A stretch of 64,000 nt of DNA from positions 2,542,001 to 2,606,000 of the forward strand of contig NZ_LT990039.1 of NCBI RefSeq assembly GCF_900312975.1, written 5' to 3'. The DNA comes from Massilistercora timonensis (GTDB taxonomy: Bacteria; Bacillota; Clostridia; Lachnospirales; Lachnospiraceae). Below are positions 36,195-44,502 of this stretch, one piece after another; position 1 is the stretch's first letter; every line of letters begins with the position of its first letter. Made by a program: the position numbers and the translations under genes. The notes below the pieces were generated by a model. It saw nothing but the letters and a program-made list of their open reading frames with translations. It made no database searches and was not told the DNA's origin.

Positions 36195-36229
36195 GGGCCA
36201 GAACAGGAAAACCTGTTCTGGCCCTTTTT
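36195..36229 (+). terminator. Intrinsic terminator of ftsZ / division cluster
   Basis: GGGCCAGAACAGG (36195-36207) and CCTGTTCTGGCCC (36212-36224) form a perfect 13-bp stem with loop AAAA, followed by TTTTTC. The Spo0A box of the next promoter begins two bases later. Confidence 0.96.
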
Positions 36230-36230
36230 C

Positions 36231-36296
36231 TGTCGAAAAAAATCTTTTTCGTCCTTCCATCATATGACAAAATCTTTTTCTTCCCTCTCGTATAAT
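36231..36296 (+). promoter_or_regulatory. Spo0A-activated spoIIG promoter
   Basis: A perfect 0A box TGTCGAA at 36231-36237, a one-mismatch box TGACAAA at 36265-36271, and TATAAT at 36291-36296. The best -35 (ATGACA, 36264-36269) is 21 bases from the -10, far longer than normal. The Bacillus spoIIG promoter has the same odd long spacing and needs Spo0A~P to place RNA polymerase, so the agreement supports the call. Confidence 0.75.
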
Positions 36297-36351
36297 AAGT
36301 CTTGCCCAAATACCTAATCGATTTCGTATGCAAGGAGAAAGAAGGCAGGAT

Positions 36352-37128
36352 GTGTACTATGAACTATACATAGATGTGTTTTTTCTTGTGAATTTCATGA
36401 TGGACGCCATTCTTCTGGAGATCCTCCGGAAGATCCTGGGATGTCCGGTCTCCCACGGCAGAGTGCTTCTGGGGGCCGGGGCTGGGGCTTTCGGGACCTG
36501 CGTTGTCCTGTGCCTGCCGGTCCCGTATGGGTTCGTCAGGATCGTTGCAAGCCATGGGCTTATCAATCTTATTATGCTGAAAACAGGATTTGGGATCCGG
36601 TGGGGCCGGGAGATGGCCAAAGCGTTTCTGCTGTTGTATATCAGCGGATTCCTGATGGGAGGGATCTTAAGCGTATTTCGTCCTTATCTTAGAACGGCAG
36701 GGCTTTTCTTTGCTTTCGCAGTGATCAGTTACTACGGGGCCCTTGGGGTCTGGAAGCTTCTTGGGGCTCTGGCGGGACGGGAGAAAACCCGCCGGGAGGT
36801 TTATCTCTTCCGGGGAGGGAAGAGCTGCCGGGTGCGGGCTATCGTGGACACCGGCAATACGCTGCGGGATTCCGTTACCGGGAAACCGGTGTGCGTCATC
36901 GACCAGAAGACCGCTGATACGCTGGGGCTTTTTGAGCAGCCGGAAGGCTTACGTTTTGTACCCTACCATACAGTAGGACGCCGGGAAGGCGTTCTGCCTG
37001 CGTTCCCGCTGGATAAGATGGAACTTCCGGGGAATCCGGTCCGTGTGGTGGAACGTCCCCTGGTGGCGGTCTGCCGGGAGATTTCCCGGGACGATCATCA
37101 GATGCTCCTGAATCCTGATGTTTTATAG
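36352..37128 (+). CDS. spoIIGA: Sporulation sigma-E factor processing peptidase SpoIIGA
   Basis: A 258-residue membrane protease that removes the pro-sequence of sigma-E after septation, once the SpoIIR signal arrives. Five hydrophobic segments lie in residues 1-140 ([20 protein letters not shown] at the start); the C-terminal half is an aspartic-protease-like domain with [14 protein letters not shown] near residue 166, where the Asp is catalytic. The start is taken as GTG at 36352 because it gives the family N-terminus; an ATG at 36328 would add 8 residues. The sigE gene follows after 11 bases. Confidence 0.93.
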   Translation: MYYELYIDVFFLVNFMMDAILLEILRKILGCPVSHGRVLLGAGAGAFGTCVVLCLPVPYGFVRIVASHGLINLIMLKTGFGIRWGREMAKAFLLLYISGFLMGGILSVFRPYLRTAGLFFAFAVISYYGALGVWKLLGALAGREKTRREVYLFRGGKSCRVRAIVDTGNTLRDSVTGKPVCVIDQKTADTLGLFEQPEGLRFVPYHTVGRREGVLPAFPLDKMELPGNPVRVVERPLVAVCREISRDDHQMLLNPDVL

Positions 37129-37139
37129 GAGGAAAAGAA

Positions 37140-37880
37140 ATGATCATAAAAGTAGCGGTACCTCATCAATTTAAACTCAGAGTGATCCCGGATTTCCGGA
37201 CGTTGTTTTTCCCGGATAAGAAGGATATCCACTATATCGGGGGATCGGAGATCCTCCCCGCGCCTCTTGACATTGAGGAGGAGGCCCGGCAGATCGCAAG
37301 GCTTGGGGGCGAGGAGGAGGAGACGGCCAAAAAGATGCTGATCGAGCACAATCTGCGGCTGGTGGTCTATATCGCCAAGAAGTTCGACAATACCGGGGTG
37401 GGGGTGGAGGACCTGATCTCCATCGGGACCATCGGGCTTATCAAGGCTATTAATACCTTTGACCCGGCAAAGAAGATCAAGCTTGCCACCTATGCTTCCC
37501 GGTGCATTGAAAATGAGATCCTGATGTATTTAAGGAGGAACAGCAAGACCCGGATGGAGGTGTCCATTGACGAGCCGCTGAATGTGGACTGGGATGGGAA
37601 TGAACTGCTTCTTTCGGATATCCTGGGGACAGAGGAGGACACCATTTACCGGGATCTGGAGTCGGAGGCAGAGCGAAAGCTTCTGGTGCGGGCCATCCAG
37701 AGGCTGGGAAGGAGAGAGCGGGCCATCATAAAGATGCGCTTTGGCCTGGGGACGCCGGACGGGGAGGAGAAGACCCAGAAGGAAGTGGCGGATATGCTGG
37801 GAATTTCTCAGTCTTATATCTCCCGGCTGGAGAAGAAGATCATGCAGAGGCTGCGCCGGGAAATGGTAAAGTATTCATAG
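37140..37880 (+). CDS. sigE: RNA polymerase sporulation sigma factor SigE
   Basis: A 246-residue pro-sigma-E, the early mother-cell sigma factor. The N-terminal stretch before about residue 25 is the pro-sequence removed by SpoIIGA. Region 2 is clear ([21 protein letters not shown] and [11 protein letters not shown], about 69-105), region 3, then the region 4 helix-turn-helix ([20 protein letters not shown], about 213-235). AGGAGG precedes the ATG. Expected targets include the cotJABC operon in this window. Confidence 0.97.
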   Translation: MIIKVAVPHQFKLRVIPDFRTLFFPDKKDIHYIGGSEILPAPLDIEEEARQIARLGGEEEETAKKMLIEHNLRLVVYIAKKFDNTGVGVEDLISIGTIGLIKAINTFDPAKKIKLATYASRCIENEILMYLRRNSKTRMEVSIDEPLNVDWDGNELLLSDILGTEEDTIYRDLESEAERKLLVRAIQRLGRRERAIIKMRFGLGTPDGEEKTQKEVADMLGISQSYISRLEKKIMQRLRREMVKYS

Positions 37881-37930
37881 CCATCCGGGGGAAAAGGTGC
37901 TACAATGAAGAAAAGAAAGGGGCGTTGCGT

Positions 37931-39541
37931 ATGAAACTTTTTTTTATTGGAGCAGACCATGAAGTGACCGGAAGCTGCCATATGATCGAAGCCTGCGGGA
38001 AGCACATCCTGGTGGACTGCGGGATGGAACAGGGACCGGATCTCTACGAGAACCAGGAGATCCCGGTGAAGGCGTCGGATATCGATTATGTTCTTCTCAC
38101 CCATGCCCATATCGACCATTCCGGCAAGATCCCCATGCTTTGCAAGGAAGGATTCCAGGGAGATATCGTCACTACATTTGCCACGTCGGATCTGTGCAGC
38201 ATCATGCTTCGTGACAGCGCCCATATCCAGGAATTTGAGGCCCAGTGGCGAAACCGGAAGGCGCTGCGAAGCGGAGCGCCTCTGTATGAGCCCCTGTATA
38301 CCATGGAACATGCGGAGGCGGCCATCAAGCTTCTGTACCCCTGCGATTACGGACAGAAGATCCGGCTGTGTGAGGGCATTGAGGTGCGGTTTACCGATGT
38401 GGGGCATCTCCTTGGTTCGGCCGCCATCGAGGTGTGGATCACCGAGGATGGGGTGTCGAAGAAGATGGTATTCTCCGGAGACGTGGGGAATCTGGATCAG
38501 CCCATCATCAAGGATCCCTCCCCGGTACAGGAGGCAGATTATATTGTGATCGAATCCACCTACGGGGACCGGCTCCACGGCACGGAGAGGCCGGACTATG
38601 TGGGAGATTTAACCCGGATCCTGAGGGAGACTTTTGACCGGGGCGGCAATCTGGTGATTCCCTCCTTCGCGGTAGGGCGGACCCAGGAGCTTCTCTATTT
38701 CTTCCGGGAGATCAAGGAGAAGAGACTGCTTCCCCAGTATCAGAATTTTGAAGTATATGTGGACAGTCCGCTGGCCATTGAGGCAACCAATGTGTTCAAT
38801 AAGAATGTAAAGTCCTGTTTTGACGAGGAGGCGCTCTCCCTGGTGGAGCAGGGGATCAACCCGCTGATCTTCCCGGGGCTTCGCACCACCATCACCTCGG
38901 ATGAGTCTAAGATGATCAATCTTGACGAGAAGCCCAAGGTGATCCTCTCTGCCTCTGGCATGTGTGAGGCCGGCCGGATCCGGCACCATCTGAAGCACAA
39001 TCTGTGGCGGAAGGAGAGCACCGTCTGCTTCGTAGGCTATCAGGCGGTGGGGACGCTGGGACGGAAACTGATCGAAGGAGCGGAGGCGGTGAAGCTCTTT
39101 GGCGAGACGGTGGAGGTAAACGCCCAGATCGAAACGCTCCAGGGGATCAGCGGACATGCGGACAAAAATGGATTGCTGGGATGGCTGGAAGGGTTCCAGA
39201 AGGCGCCGGACCATGTGTTCGTGGTACACGGAGAGGATACGGTGACTGATCACTTCGCCCAGGCGGTGACCGAGCGGTTTGGCTGGTCTGCCTTCGCACC
39301 CTATTCCGGCGGCTGTGTGGACCTTGCCACAGGAGAGATCCTCTCAGAAGGGATCCGGGAGCCCAAGAGGGAAGCCAAGCCTGCCCGCACAAAGAAGCGG
39401 GAAGTCTTCGAACGTGTTGTGGCCGCTGCCAAACGGCTTCTGCAGGTGGTTTATAAGAATGAAGGTCTGGCAAATAAGGAACTGGTGAAGTTTGAGTCCC
39501 AGATCCAGAACCTGGCGGATAAGTGGGACCGGGAGGATTAA
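37931..39541 (+). CDS. Beta-CASP metallo-beta-lactamase-fold hydrolase (RNA-processing type)
   Basis: A 536-residue MBL-fold protein. The zinc site HAHIDHSG lies near residue 58, HLLGSAAIEV near 160, and the beta-CASP insert begins near 215 (VIPSFAVGRTQELLYFF). The motif SASGMCEAGRIRHHLKHNL near 340 and HADKNGLLGWL near 412 are the usual C-terminal catalytic parts. The family includes RNases and CPSF73 relatives; an RNA substrate is inferred. An extra 80-residue basic tail follows. The ATG at 37931 is 8 bases after AAAGGGG, and TGCTACAAT (-10 at 37901-37906) may be an extended -10. It separates sigE from sigG. Confidence 0.9.
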   Translation: MKLFFIGADHEVTGSCHMIEACGKHILVDCGMEQGPDLYENQEIPVKASDIDYVLLTHAHIDHSGKIPMLCKEGFQGDIVTTFATSDLCSIMLRDSAHIQEFEAQWRNRKALRSGAPLYEPLYTMEHAEAAIKLLYPCDYGQKIRLCEGIEVRFTDVGHLLGSAAIEVWITEDGVSKKMVFSGDVGNLDQPIIKDPSPVQEADYIVIESTYGDRLHGTERPDYVGDLTRILRETFDRGGNLVIPSFAVGRTQELLYFFREIKEKRLLPQYQNFEVYVDSPLAIEATNVFNKNVKSCFDEEALSLVEQGINPLIFPGLRTTITSDESKMINLDEKPKVILSASGMCEAGRIRHHLKHNLWRKESTVCFVGYQAVGTLGRKLIEGAEAVKLFGETVEVNAQIETLQGISGHADKNGLLGWLEGFQKAPDHVFVVHGEDTVTDHFAQAVTERFGWSAFAPYSGGCVDLATGEILSEGIREPKREAKPARTKKREVFERVVAAAKRLLQVVYKNEGLANKELVKFESQIQNLADKWDRED

Positions 39542-39553
39542 GAGAATAAAAAT

Positions 39554-39581
39554 GGAGGGAGCATATCGAAATGCTCCCTCC
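39554..39581. terminator. Bidirectional terminator between convergent genes
   Basis: GGAGGGAGCAT (39554-39564) pairs perfectly with ATGCTCCCTCC (39571-39581). On the minus strand it is followed by ATTTTTATTC; on the plus strand by TGTTATTG and later TTTTTT (39595-39600). Confidence 0.85.
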
Positions 39582-39598
39582 TGTTATTGTGCGGTTTT

Positions 39599-41221
39599 TT
39601 ACATGTCTGCGTGCAGTTCCCCGATATTCAGGGCGTAGTCGCCGATCCGTTCGAAATCGGTGAGAAGTTCGGAGAACAGAATGCCGGACTCGGCCTTGCA
39701 GTCTCCTTTCTTGGCACGCTTGATCTGACGCTTCCGGTATTTCTTCTCCATGTCGTCCATCAGGAATTCGTATTTGGAGATGGTCTCCAGCTGGGCGGCA
39801 GGAGTGGTGGCGTCTGTGAAGTCGATGACATCCAGGATGTTCATGCTGACCTGTTTCATCTTCTTGATCTCGGTGCGGGCGTCATCTGAGAAAGAGATGT
39901 CCCATTTCTTCATATTCTTGGTATATTCCGCAATGTTCATGGCATGGTCGCCGATGCGCTCGATGTTGCTGAGAGCAAGGTAGTAGTTGTTGATCCGGCG
40001 GGTGTCATCCTCTGACATTTCCACGGACATAAGGCGGACGATATACCTGGATATCTCTGTGTTCAGATAGTCGATGTATTCCTCGGTCTCCTCGATCTCC
40101 TCCAGAGAAGCCCCCTCTCCTTTCAGGAGGGCGTTATAGCTGGCTTCCACATTTGCTTTTACCTTCTCGATCATCCGGGTTACCTCACGCTGGATCTGAG
40201 AGATGACCAGAGTGGCGTGACCAACCGTATAGTTGCTCTCGAAGGGCACGATGTATTTGAGGTGCTGGACTTGTTCGCTCTCTTCCTGGCTCTCCGGAAG
40301 GATCTTGGTGGCCAGTTTGGCCATATAAGTGCCGAATGGAAGGAGAAGCAGGGTGGTAATGATGTTGAACGTGGTGTGCACGTTGGCGATCTGAGCCACC
40401 GGATCGGATGTTATGCCTTCCATAATGGAGACGAACGGGGTCGTCAGGCTGATGATGGTAAAGATAATGGTTCCGATGATATTGAACATCAGGTGGATGA
40501 TGGTAGTCCGCTTGGCGTTGGGCCGTGTGCCGATAGCCGCCAGCACTGCGGTGATACAGGTACCGATGTTCTGTCCGAACAGGATATATACTGCGCTGGA
40601 CAAAGGAATCATCCCTGTGGAAGCCAGGGCCTGCAGGATACCAACGGACGCGGAGGAGGACTGGATCAGAGCGGTAAAGATGGCTCCGATGGCGATCCCC
40701 ATCAGCGGATTCTTAAAGGTGGTCATAAAGTTGATGAAGGTGGCTGAGTCCTGGAGAGGCGCCATGGCGTCTCCCATCATATCCATACCGATGAACAGCA
40801 CACCCAGTCCGGCGAAGATGGAACTGATATGCCGGACCTTTTCATTTTTAACAAACATGATACAGGCAACGCCAAGGAAGGCGATGAGGGGAGCGATGGC
40901 CCCGATGTCCAGGGCGATCAGCTGACCGGTGATGGTGGTACCGATGTTGGCGCCCATGATGACCCAGACTGCCTGGTTCAGGGTCATAAGACCGGTGTTT
41001 ACAAAGCCTACTACCATGACGGTGGTGGCGGAGGAGGACTGGATCACGGCGGTGATGATGGCGCCTACCAGTACACCCTTGATCCGGTTGGAGGTCAGTT
41101 TCTCCAGGATCTGCTTCATCTTGTTTCCTGCAGCCGTCTCAAGGCCGTTGCTCATCATCTGCATTCCATAGAGGAAGAGGGCCAGGCCGCCGAGCAACAT
41201 CAGGATGTCTGTTGTTTTCAT
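39599..41221 (-). CDS. Na+/phosphate cotransporter family protein with PhoU-like tail
   Basis: A 540-residue NptA/SLC34-type transporter. Two inverted QSSSA repeats are clear: VIQSSSATTVMVVGFV near residue 60 and LIQSSSASVGILQAL near 195; these form the sodium and phosphate site. From about residue 340 the protein is cytoplasmic and helical, with two PhoU-like three-helix blocks (ERIGDHAMNIAEYTKN and FERIGDYALNIGEL). The chosen ATG (complement of 41219-41221) lies 10 bases after AAAGGAG; an upstream ATG at 41281 lacks one. The gene is single and opposite to its neighbours. Confidence 0.92.
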   Translation of the reverse strand: MKTTDILMLLGGLALFLYGMQMMSNGLETAAGNKMKQILEKLTSNRIKGVLVGAIITAVIQSSSATTVMVVGFVNTGLMTLNQAVWVIMGANIGTTITGQLIALDIGAIAPLIAFLGVACIMFVKNEKVRHISSIFAGLGVLFIGMDMMGDAMAPLQDSATFINFMTTFKNPLMGIAIGAIFTALIQSSSASVGILQALASTGMIPLSSAVYILFGQNIGTCITAVLAAIGTRPNAKRTTIIHLMFNIIGTIIFTIISLTTPFVSIMEGITSDPVAQIANVHTTFNIITTLLLLPFGTYMAKLATKILPESQEESEQVQHLKYIVPFESNYTVGHATLVISQIQREVTRMIEKVKANVEASYNALLKGEGASLEEIEETEEYIDYLNTEISRYIVRLMSVEMSEDDTRRINNYYLALSNIERIGDHAMNIAEYTKNMKKWDISFSDDARTEIKKMKQVSMNILDVIDFTDATTPAAQLETISKYEFLMDDMEKKYRKRQIKRAKKGDCKAESGILFSELLTDFERIGDYALNIGELHADM

Positions 41222-41280
41222 GTGAGGATTCTCCTTTAGATTTTTGAAATATTTTACATGATTGTTACAAAACCTTAACA

Positions 41281-41309
41281 ATTATAGCATGGAGTTTTCG
41301 CAGTTGCAA
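41281..41309 (-). promoter_or_regulatory. sigma-A promoter of the Na/Pi transporter gene
   Basis: On the minus strand: TTGCAA (41304-41309), a 17-base spacer and TATAAT (41281-41286). Confidence 0.65.
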
Positions 41310-41353
41310 TCATTTGTCAAGGACTAAAACTTTTTTTATTTTCGGGGGGCGGG

Positions 41354-41381
41354 GAATAAGGAAAATACATCTGGAGAAAAT
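41354..41381 (+). promoter_or_regulatory. Candidate sigma-F/sigma-G promoter of sigG
   Basis: GGAGAAAAT at 41373-41381 fits the -10 pattern GGNNANANT. GAATA at 41354-41358 (14-base spacer) is a poor -35 match to GYATA. In Bacillus sigG is first transcribed by sigma-F and then by sigma-G. Confidence 0.4.
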
Positions 41382-41430
41382 TTTTACTAGACAGAAAATC
41401 TGGACAACATCTGGTAAGGAGGTTCTTGGG

Positions 41431-42207
41431 ATGGCACAGGGAAAAGTAGAGATATGCGGGGTGAATACGGCCAGTCTTCCGGTGCTGGGGGAGGAGGAAA
41501 AGGAAGCGCTGTTCGCCCGGATCAAAGAGGGGGATCAGGAGGCGAAAGAAGAGTACATCAAAGGGAATCTGCGGCTGGTGCTCAGTGTGATCAAGCGTTT
41601 TGGCGCCAGCGGGGAGAACCCGGACGATCTCTTCCAGATCGGCTGTATCGGGCTTATCAAGGCGGTAAATAATTTTAACACAGAACTGGATGTGAAGTTC
41701 AGCACCTACGCGGTACCTATGATCATCGGAGAGATCCGCCGCTATATGCGGGACAATAATTCCATCCGGGTGAGCCGGTCCCTGCGGGATACGGCATACA
41801 AGGCCATCTACGCCAAAGAAAATTACGTCCGCCGGAACTTAAAGGAGCCCACGGTGCAGGAGATCGCGGATGAGATCGGCATTTCCAAGGAGGATATCGT
41901 CTTCGCCCTGGACGCCATCCAGGCGCCCATGAGTCTGCAGGAGCCAGTCTATAACGACGGGGGCGATGCGCTCTATGTGATGGACCAGGTGAGCGATACA
42001 AAGAACCGGGAAGAAAAGTGGGTGGAGAAGCTTTCCCTGGAAGCGGCCATGGACCACCTGGATGAACGGGAGCGGCACATCATCCGGCTGCGGTTCTTCG
42101 AGGGGAAGACCCAGATGGAGGTGGCAGAGGAGATCAAGATCTCCCAGGCCCAGGTGAGCCGCCTGGAGAAAAACGCCCTGCGGATCATGCGCCAGTATCT
42201 CAAGTAG
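41431..42207 (+). CDS. sigG: RNA polymerase sporulation sigma factor SigG
   Basis: A 258-residue sigma-G, the late forespore factor. The N-terminus KVEICGVNTASLPVLGEEE carries the SpoIIAB/Gin-binding region; region 2 (GNLRLVLSVIKRFGASGENPDDLFQIG, about 44-75), region 3 (LKEPTVQEIADEIGI) and region 4 (TQMEVAEEIKISQAQVSRLEKN, about 228-250) are all present. The ATG at 41431 follows TAAGGAGG; an upstream in-frame ATG at 41314 is not family-like. The final G of the TAG stop is the first base of a 58-bp repeat (see 42207-42264). Confidence 0.96.
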   Translation: MAQGKVEICGVNTASLPVLGEEEKEALFARIKEGDQEAKEEYIKGNLRLVLSVIKRFGASGENPDDLFQIGCIGLIKAVNNFNTELDVKFSTYAVPMIIGEIRRYMRDNNSIRVSRSLRDTAYKAIYAKENYVRRNLKEPTVQEIADEIGISKEDIVFALDAIQAPMSLQEPVYNDGGDALYVMDQVSDTKNREEKWVEKLSLEAAMDHLDERERHIIRLRFFEGKTQMEVAEEIKISQAQVSRLEKNALRIMRQYLK

Positions 42208-42264
42208 GGACAGGGTATTTTCAATCTGGGACGTGGTATTTTCGAAAATACCACGTCCCCAATT
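42207..42264 (+). repeat. REP-like palindromic repeat, copy 2
   Basis: Identical over 58 bases to 24773-24830, in the same orientation. It begins at the last base of the sigG stop codon. The 32-bp perfect palindrome here spans 42228-42259. The left terminal AATTG of copy 1 is missing; the right end CCCCAATT is kept. It leaves only about 55 bases before the ribosome site of gph. Confidence 0.9.
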
Positions 42265-42319
42265 GATGCTTGAATTTTGATCTGGTTCATACTATCATGG
42301 GTGCATGGAGGGATTTGAC

Positions 42320-42976
42320 ATGACGAGAGCTTTTATTTTTGATCTGGACGGAACCCTTGCTGATACGCTGGAATCGCTGGTCTTCTCGGTGAAGGCCACG
42401 CTGCGGGAGATGGGTCTTGATGAGATCACAGACGAACAGTGCAGACATTTTGTGGGGAACGGGGCCAGATACCTGATGGACCACGCTATCCGCGCCGCGG
42501 GAGACCCGGAGGGAGAGCGGCTGGATGAGGCCATGGAGGTCTATGGACGTATATTTGATAAGAACTGTACATATCATGTAACACCTTACGCCGGAATGGA
42601 GGATGTGCTGCATAGATTGAAGGAGAAGGGGATCCGCCTGGCGGTCCTCTCCAATAAGCCGCACAGGCAGACGGTGAAGGTGGTGGAAGCGGTCTTTGGA
42701 AAGGAGCTTTTCGACTGCGCCCAGGGGCAGCAGGAGGGCGTGAAGCGCAAACCTGACCCGGCGGGGATCTACCGGATTCTGGAGAAGCTGGGGGTATCGG
42801 TGGAAGACTGCGTGTATGTGGGAGACTCTGAGGTGGATCTGGAGACCGGGAAACGGGCCGGTGTGCGCACTGTCTCTGTAGGCTGGGGATTCCGGACCCG
42901 GAAGGAGCTTGAGGACGCAGGAGCCGGAAGGATCCTGGAGCGGACGGAAGAACTGCTGGAATATGAGGATCAGTAA
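42320..42976 (+). CDS. gph: HAD family phosphatase, phosphoglycolate phosphatase-like
   Basis: A 218-residue HAD-IA hydrolase. Motif I IFDLDGTLADT near residue 5, motif II LSNKPHRQTV near 112, Lys in VKRKPDP near 142, motif IV VGDSEVDLETGKRAG near 170. A helical cap lies between motifs I and II. The best family match is phosphoglycolate phosphatase, but the HAD cap class does not fix the substrate. The ATG at 42320 is 7 bases after GGAGGG; an earlier ATG at 42305 overlaps that site. Confidence 0.88.
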   Translation: MTRAFIFDLDGTLADTLESLVFSVKATLREMGLDEITDEQCRHFVGNGARYLMDHAIRAAGDPEGERLDEAMEVYGRIFDKNCTYHVTPYAGMEDVLHRLKEKGIRLAVLSNKPHRQTVKVVEAVFGKELFDCAQGQQEGVKRKPDPAGIYRILEKLGVSVEDCVYVGDSEVDLETGKRAGVRTVSVGWGFRTRKELEDAGAGRILERTEELLEYEDQ

Positions 42977-42994
42977 GAAAGGAGGGAACGCAGC

Positions 42995-43258
42995 ATGTAC
43001 GAGTATGATGAAGAATGCCTGAAAACATTCCTGGAACATCAGTCTCAGCTGTTTGACGAGCCGGTGGCGGAGACTCTGGAGGAAGCGGAAGCCTTCCTTG
43101 AGGACTGTATGGCGGTGGTGGCGGACAGCCTGGAGGACGTCTGCCGGTTCTTCGAAGAGGAAGGGATGGATACAGAAGGAATGTCTCCGGAAGAAGTGGG
43201 GGAGGCTTCCGAGGTATTTCCTCTCTCTGACGGTCGTTACCTGATCGTGGAAGGATAA
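42995..43258 (+). CDS. Small acidic protein of unknown function
   Basis: An 87-residue, strongly acidic, Asp/Glu-rich helical protein (LFDEPVAETLEEAEAFLEDC, DGRYLIVEG at the end). It lies 18 bases after gph with GAAAGGAGGG upstream, so it is co-transcribed. I recall small proteins of this type in Lachnospiraceae, sometimes labelled glyoxalase-like without support. Function unknown. Confidence 0.7.
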   Translation: MYEYDEECLKTFLEHQSQLFDEPVAETLEEAEAFLEDCMAVVADSLEDVCRFFEEEGMDTEGMSPEEVGEASEVFPLSDGRYLIVEG

Positions 43259-43279
43259 GGCGGCAAAAAAGGGAAAAAG

Positions 43280-43322
43280 AAAGCGTGGCAGTCCTGGCAT
43301 ATCAGGAGTGTCACGCTTTTAT
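43280..43322. terminator. Bidirectional terminator between convergent genes
   Basis: AAAGCGTG (43280-43287) pairs with CACGCTTT (43312-43319); inner CCTG/CAGG pairs extend the stem; T-runs lie on both strands. Confidence 0.85.
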
Positions 43323-43330
43323 TAATATCA

Positions 43331-43765
43331 TCAGTCGGATATCTGTCCTTTCTCAAGGGCCTCCCGGATGGCGTTCAGGATCACCTGGGAAGTGTAAGGA
43401 TTCTCCTGGGAAAGGGTCACATTTTCCAGGGACTGCTGTTCATAGACCTGCTGCGCGATATTCTCGATCTCCGGCTGGATCAGAGGATACATGGCAGCGA
43501 CCGTCTCATCCAGGTTGGAGAACCGGATGGAATTGATATGAGATTCATCTACGGTGACTTCCACCTCAAGCGCCGTGTTGTTCAGGGATATGGCAGAAGT
43601 GTAGACTCCGGGCACGTAGCGGGCCTCCTCCTTATGGGAGCTGTCCCTGCCGGGGCGGAACATGAACACAAGCAGCAGGATCAGCACAATAGCCAGAAGG
43701 GCGAATACCACGGTATAGATGATTTCTTTCATGTGCAGTACAATGATCTTGGTTCTGGAACTCAT
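43331..43765 (-). CDS. Single-pass membrane protein with FMN-binding-like domain
   Basis: A 144-residue protein: N-terminal cytoplasmic part, one membrane segment (about 14-35, VVFALLAIVLILLLVFMF), then an extracytoplasmic region YVPGVYTSAISLNN...EVEVTVDESHINSIRF. That pattern resembles the FMN_bind fold (GxYxG...VxVxVxxxxIxxI), but the flavinylation threonine motif is not evident. The chosen ATG is next to AGGAGG on the minus strand; an upstream ATG at 43804 is less well placed. Function unknown. Confidence 0.7.
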   Translation of the reverse strand: MSSRTKIIVLHMKEIIYTVVFALLAIVLILLLVFMFRPGRDSSHKEEARYVPGVYTSAISLNNTALEVEVTVDESHINSIRFSNLDETVAAMYPLIQPEIENIAQQVYEQQSLENVTLSQENPYTSQVILNAIREALEKGQISD

Positions 43766-43916
43766 AGAGACCTCCTGTCTGATATCCTGGGAATCCCAGT
43801 TCATCTTCTATAATGTATGAAGAACCGGCGCAAATTATTCCTGCCGGTTTTTGCGTGACAAAGGGACGCATTTCCTGTAGAATGGATGAAGAGAAAATCA
43901 GGAAGGTGAAAGCAAT

Positions 43917-44501
43917 ATGTTTATCATAGCAGGACTTGGAAATCCGGGAGCGCGCTACCAGGGAACCAGGCATAACGCCGGGTTTTCTGTCATAGATGCC
44001 CTGGCGGACAAATACAATATCTCTGTAGACGGGAAGAAGGCAAGGGCTTATGTAGGAAAAGGGATCATTGCCGGCCAGAAGGTGATCCTGGCAAAGCCTC
44101 AGACTTATATGAATTTAAGTGGGGAGAGCATCCGGGGCCTGACGGATTACTACAAGATCGACGTGGAGCAGGAACTTCTGGTGATCTACGACGACATCAG
44201 CCTGGCGCCCGGCCAGATCCGGATCCGCAAGAAGGGAAGCGCGGGCGGCCATAACGGGATGAAAAATATCATTGCCCATTTGGGGGGACAGGTGTTCCCG
44301 CGGATCAAGGTGGGCGTGGGGGAAAAGCCCAGGAATTTCGACCTGGCGGACTATGTGCTCAGCCGTTTCTCCCCCCAGGATCAGGAGGCCATGGAAGAAG
44401 GATACGAGAAAGCAGTCCGGGCGGCGGAGATGATCCTGGCAGGAGAAGTGGACGGGGCGATGAATGAATATAACAGAAAAGTTAAACCGGGGGAGAATTA
44501 G
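43917..44501 (+). CDS. pth: Peptidyl-tRNA hydrolase
   Basis: A 194-residue Pth that frees tRNA from prematurely released peptidyl-tRNA. GLGNPGARYQGTRHNAGF near residue 5 holds the catalytic His; KPQTYMNLSGE near 61; YDDISLAPGQIRIRKKGSAGGHNGM near 90. The mfd start lies one base after its stop, so the two are coupled, as in many Firmicutes. AGGAAGGTGAAAG precedes the ATG. Confidence 0.97.
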   Translation: MFIIAGLGNPGARYQGTRHNAGFSVIDALADKYNISVDGKKARAYVGKGIIAGQKVILAKPQTYMNLSGESIRGLTDYYKIDVEQELLVIYDDISLAPGQIRIRKKGSAGGHNGMKNIIAHLGGQVFPRIKVGVGEKPRNFDLADYVLSRFSPQDQEAMEEGYEKAVRAAEMILAGEVDGAMNEYNRKVKPGEN

Positions 44502-44502
44502 C

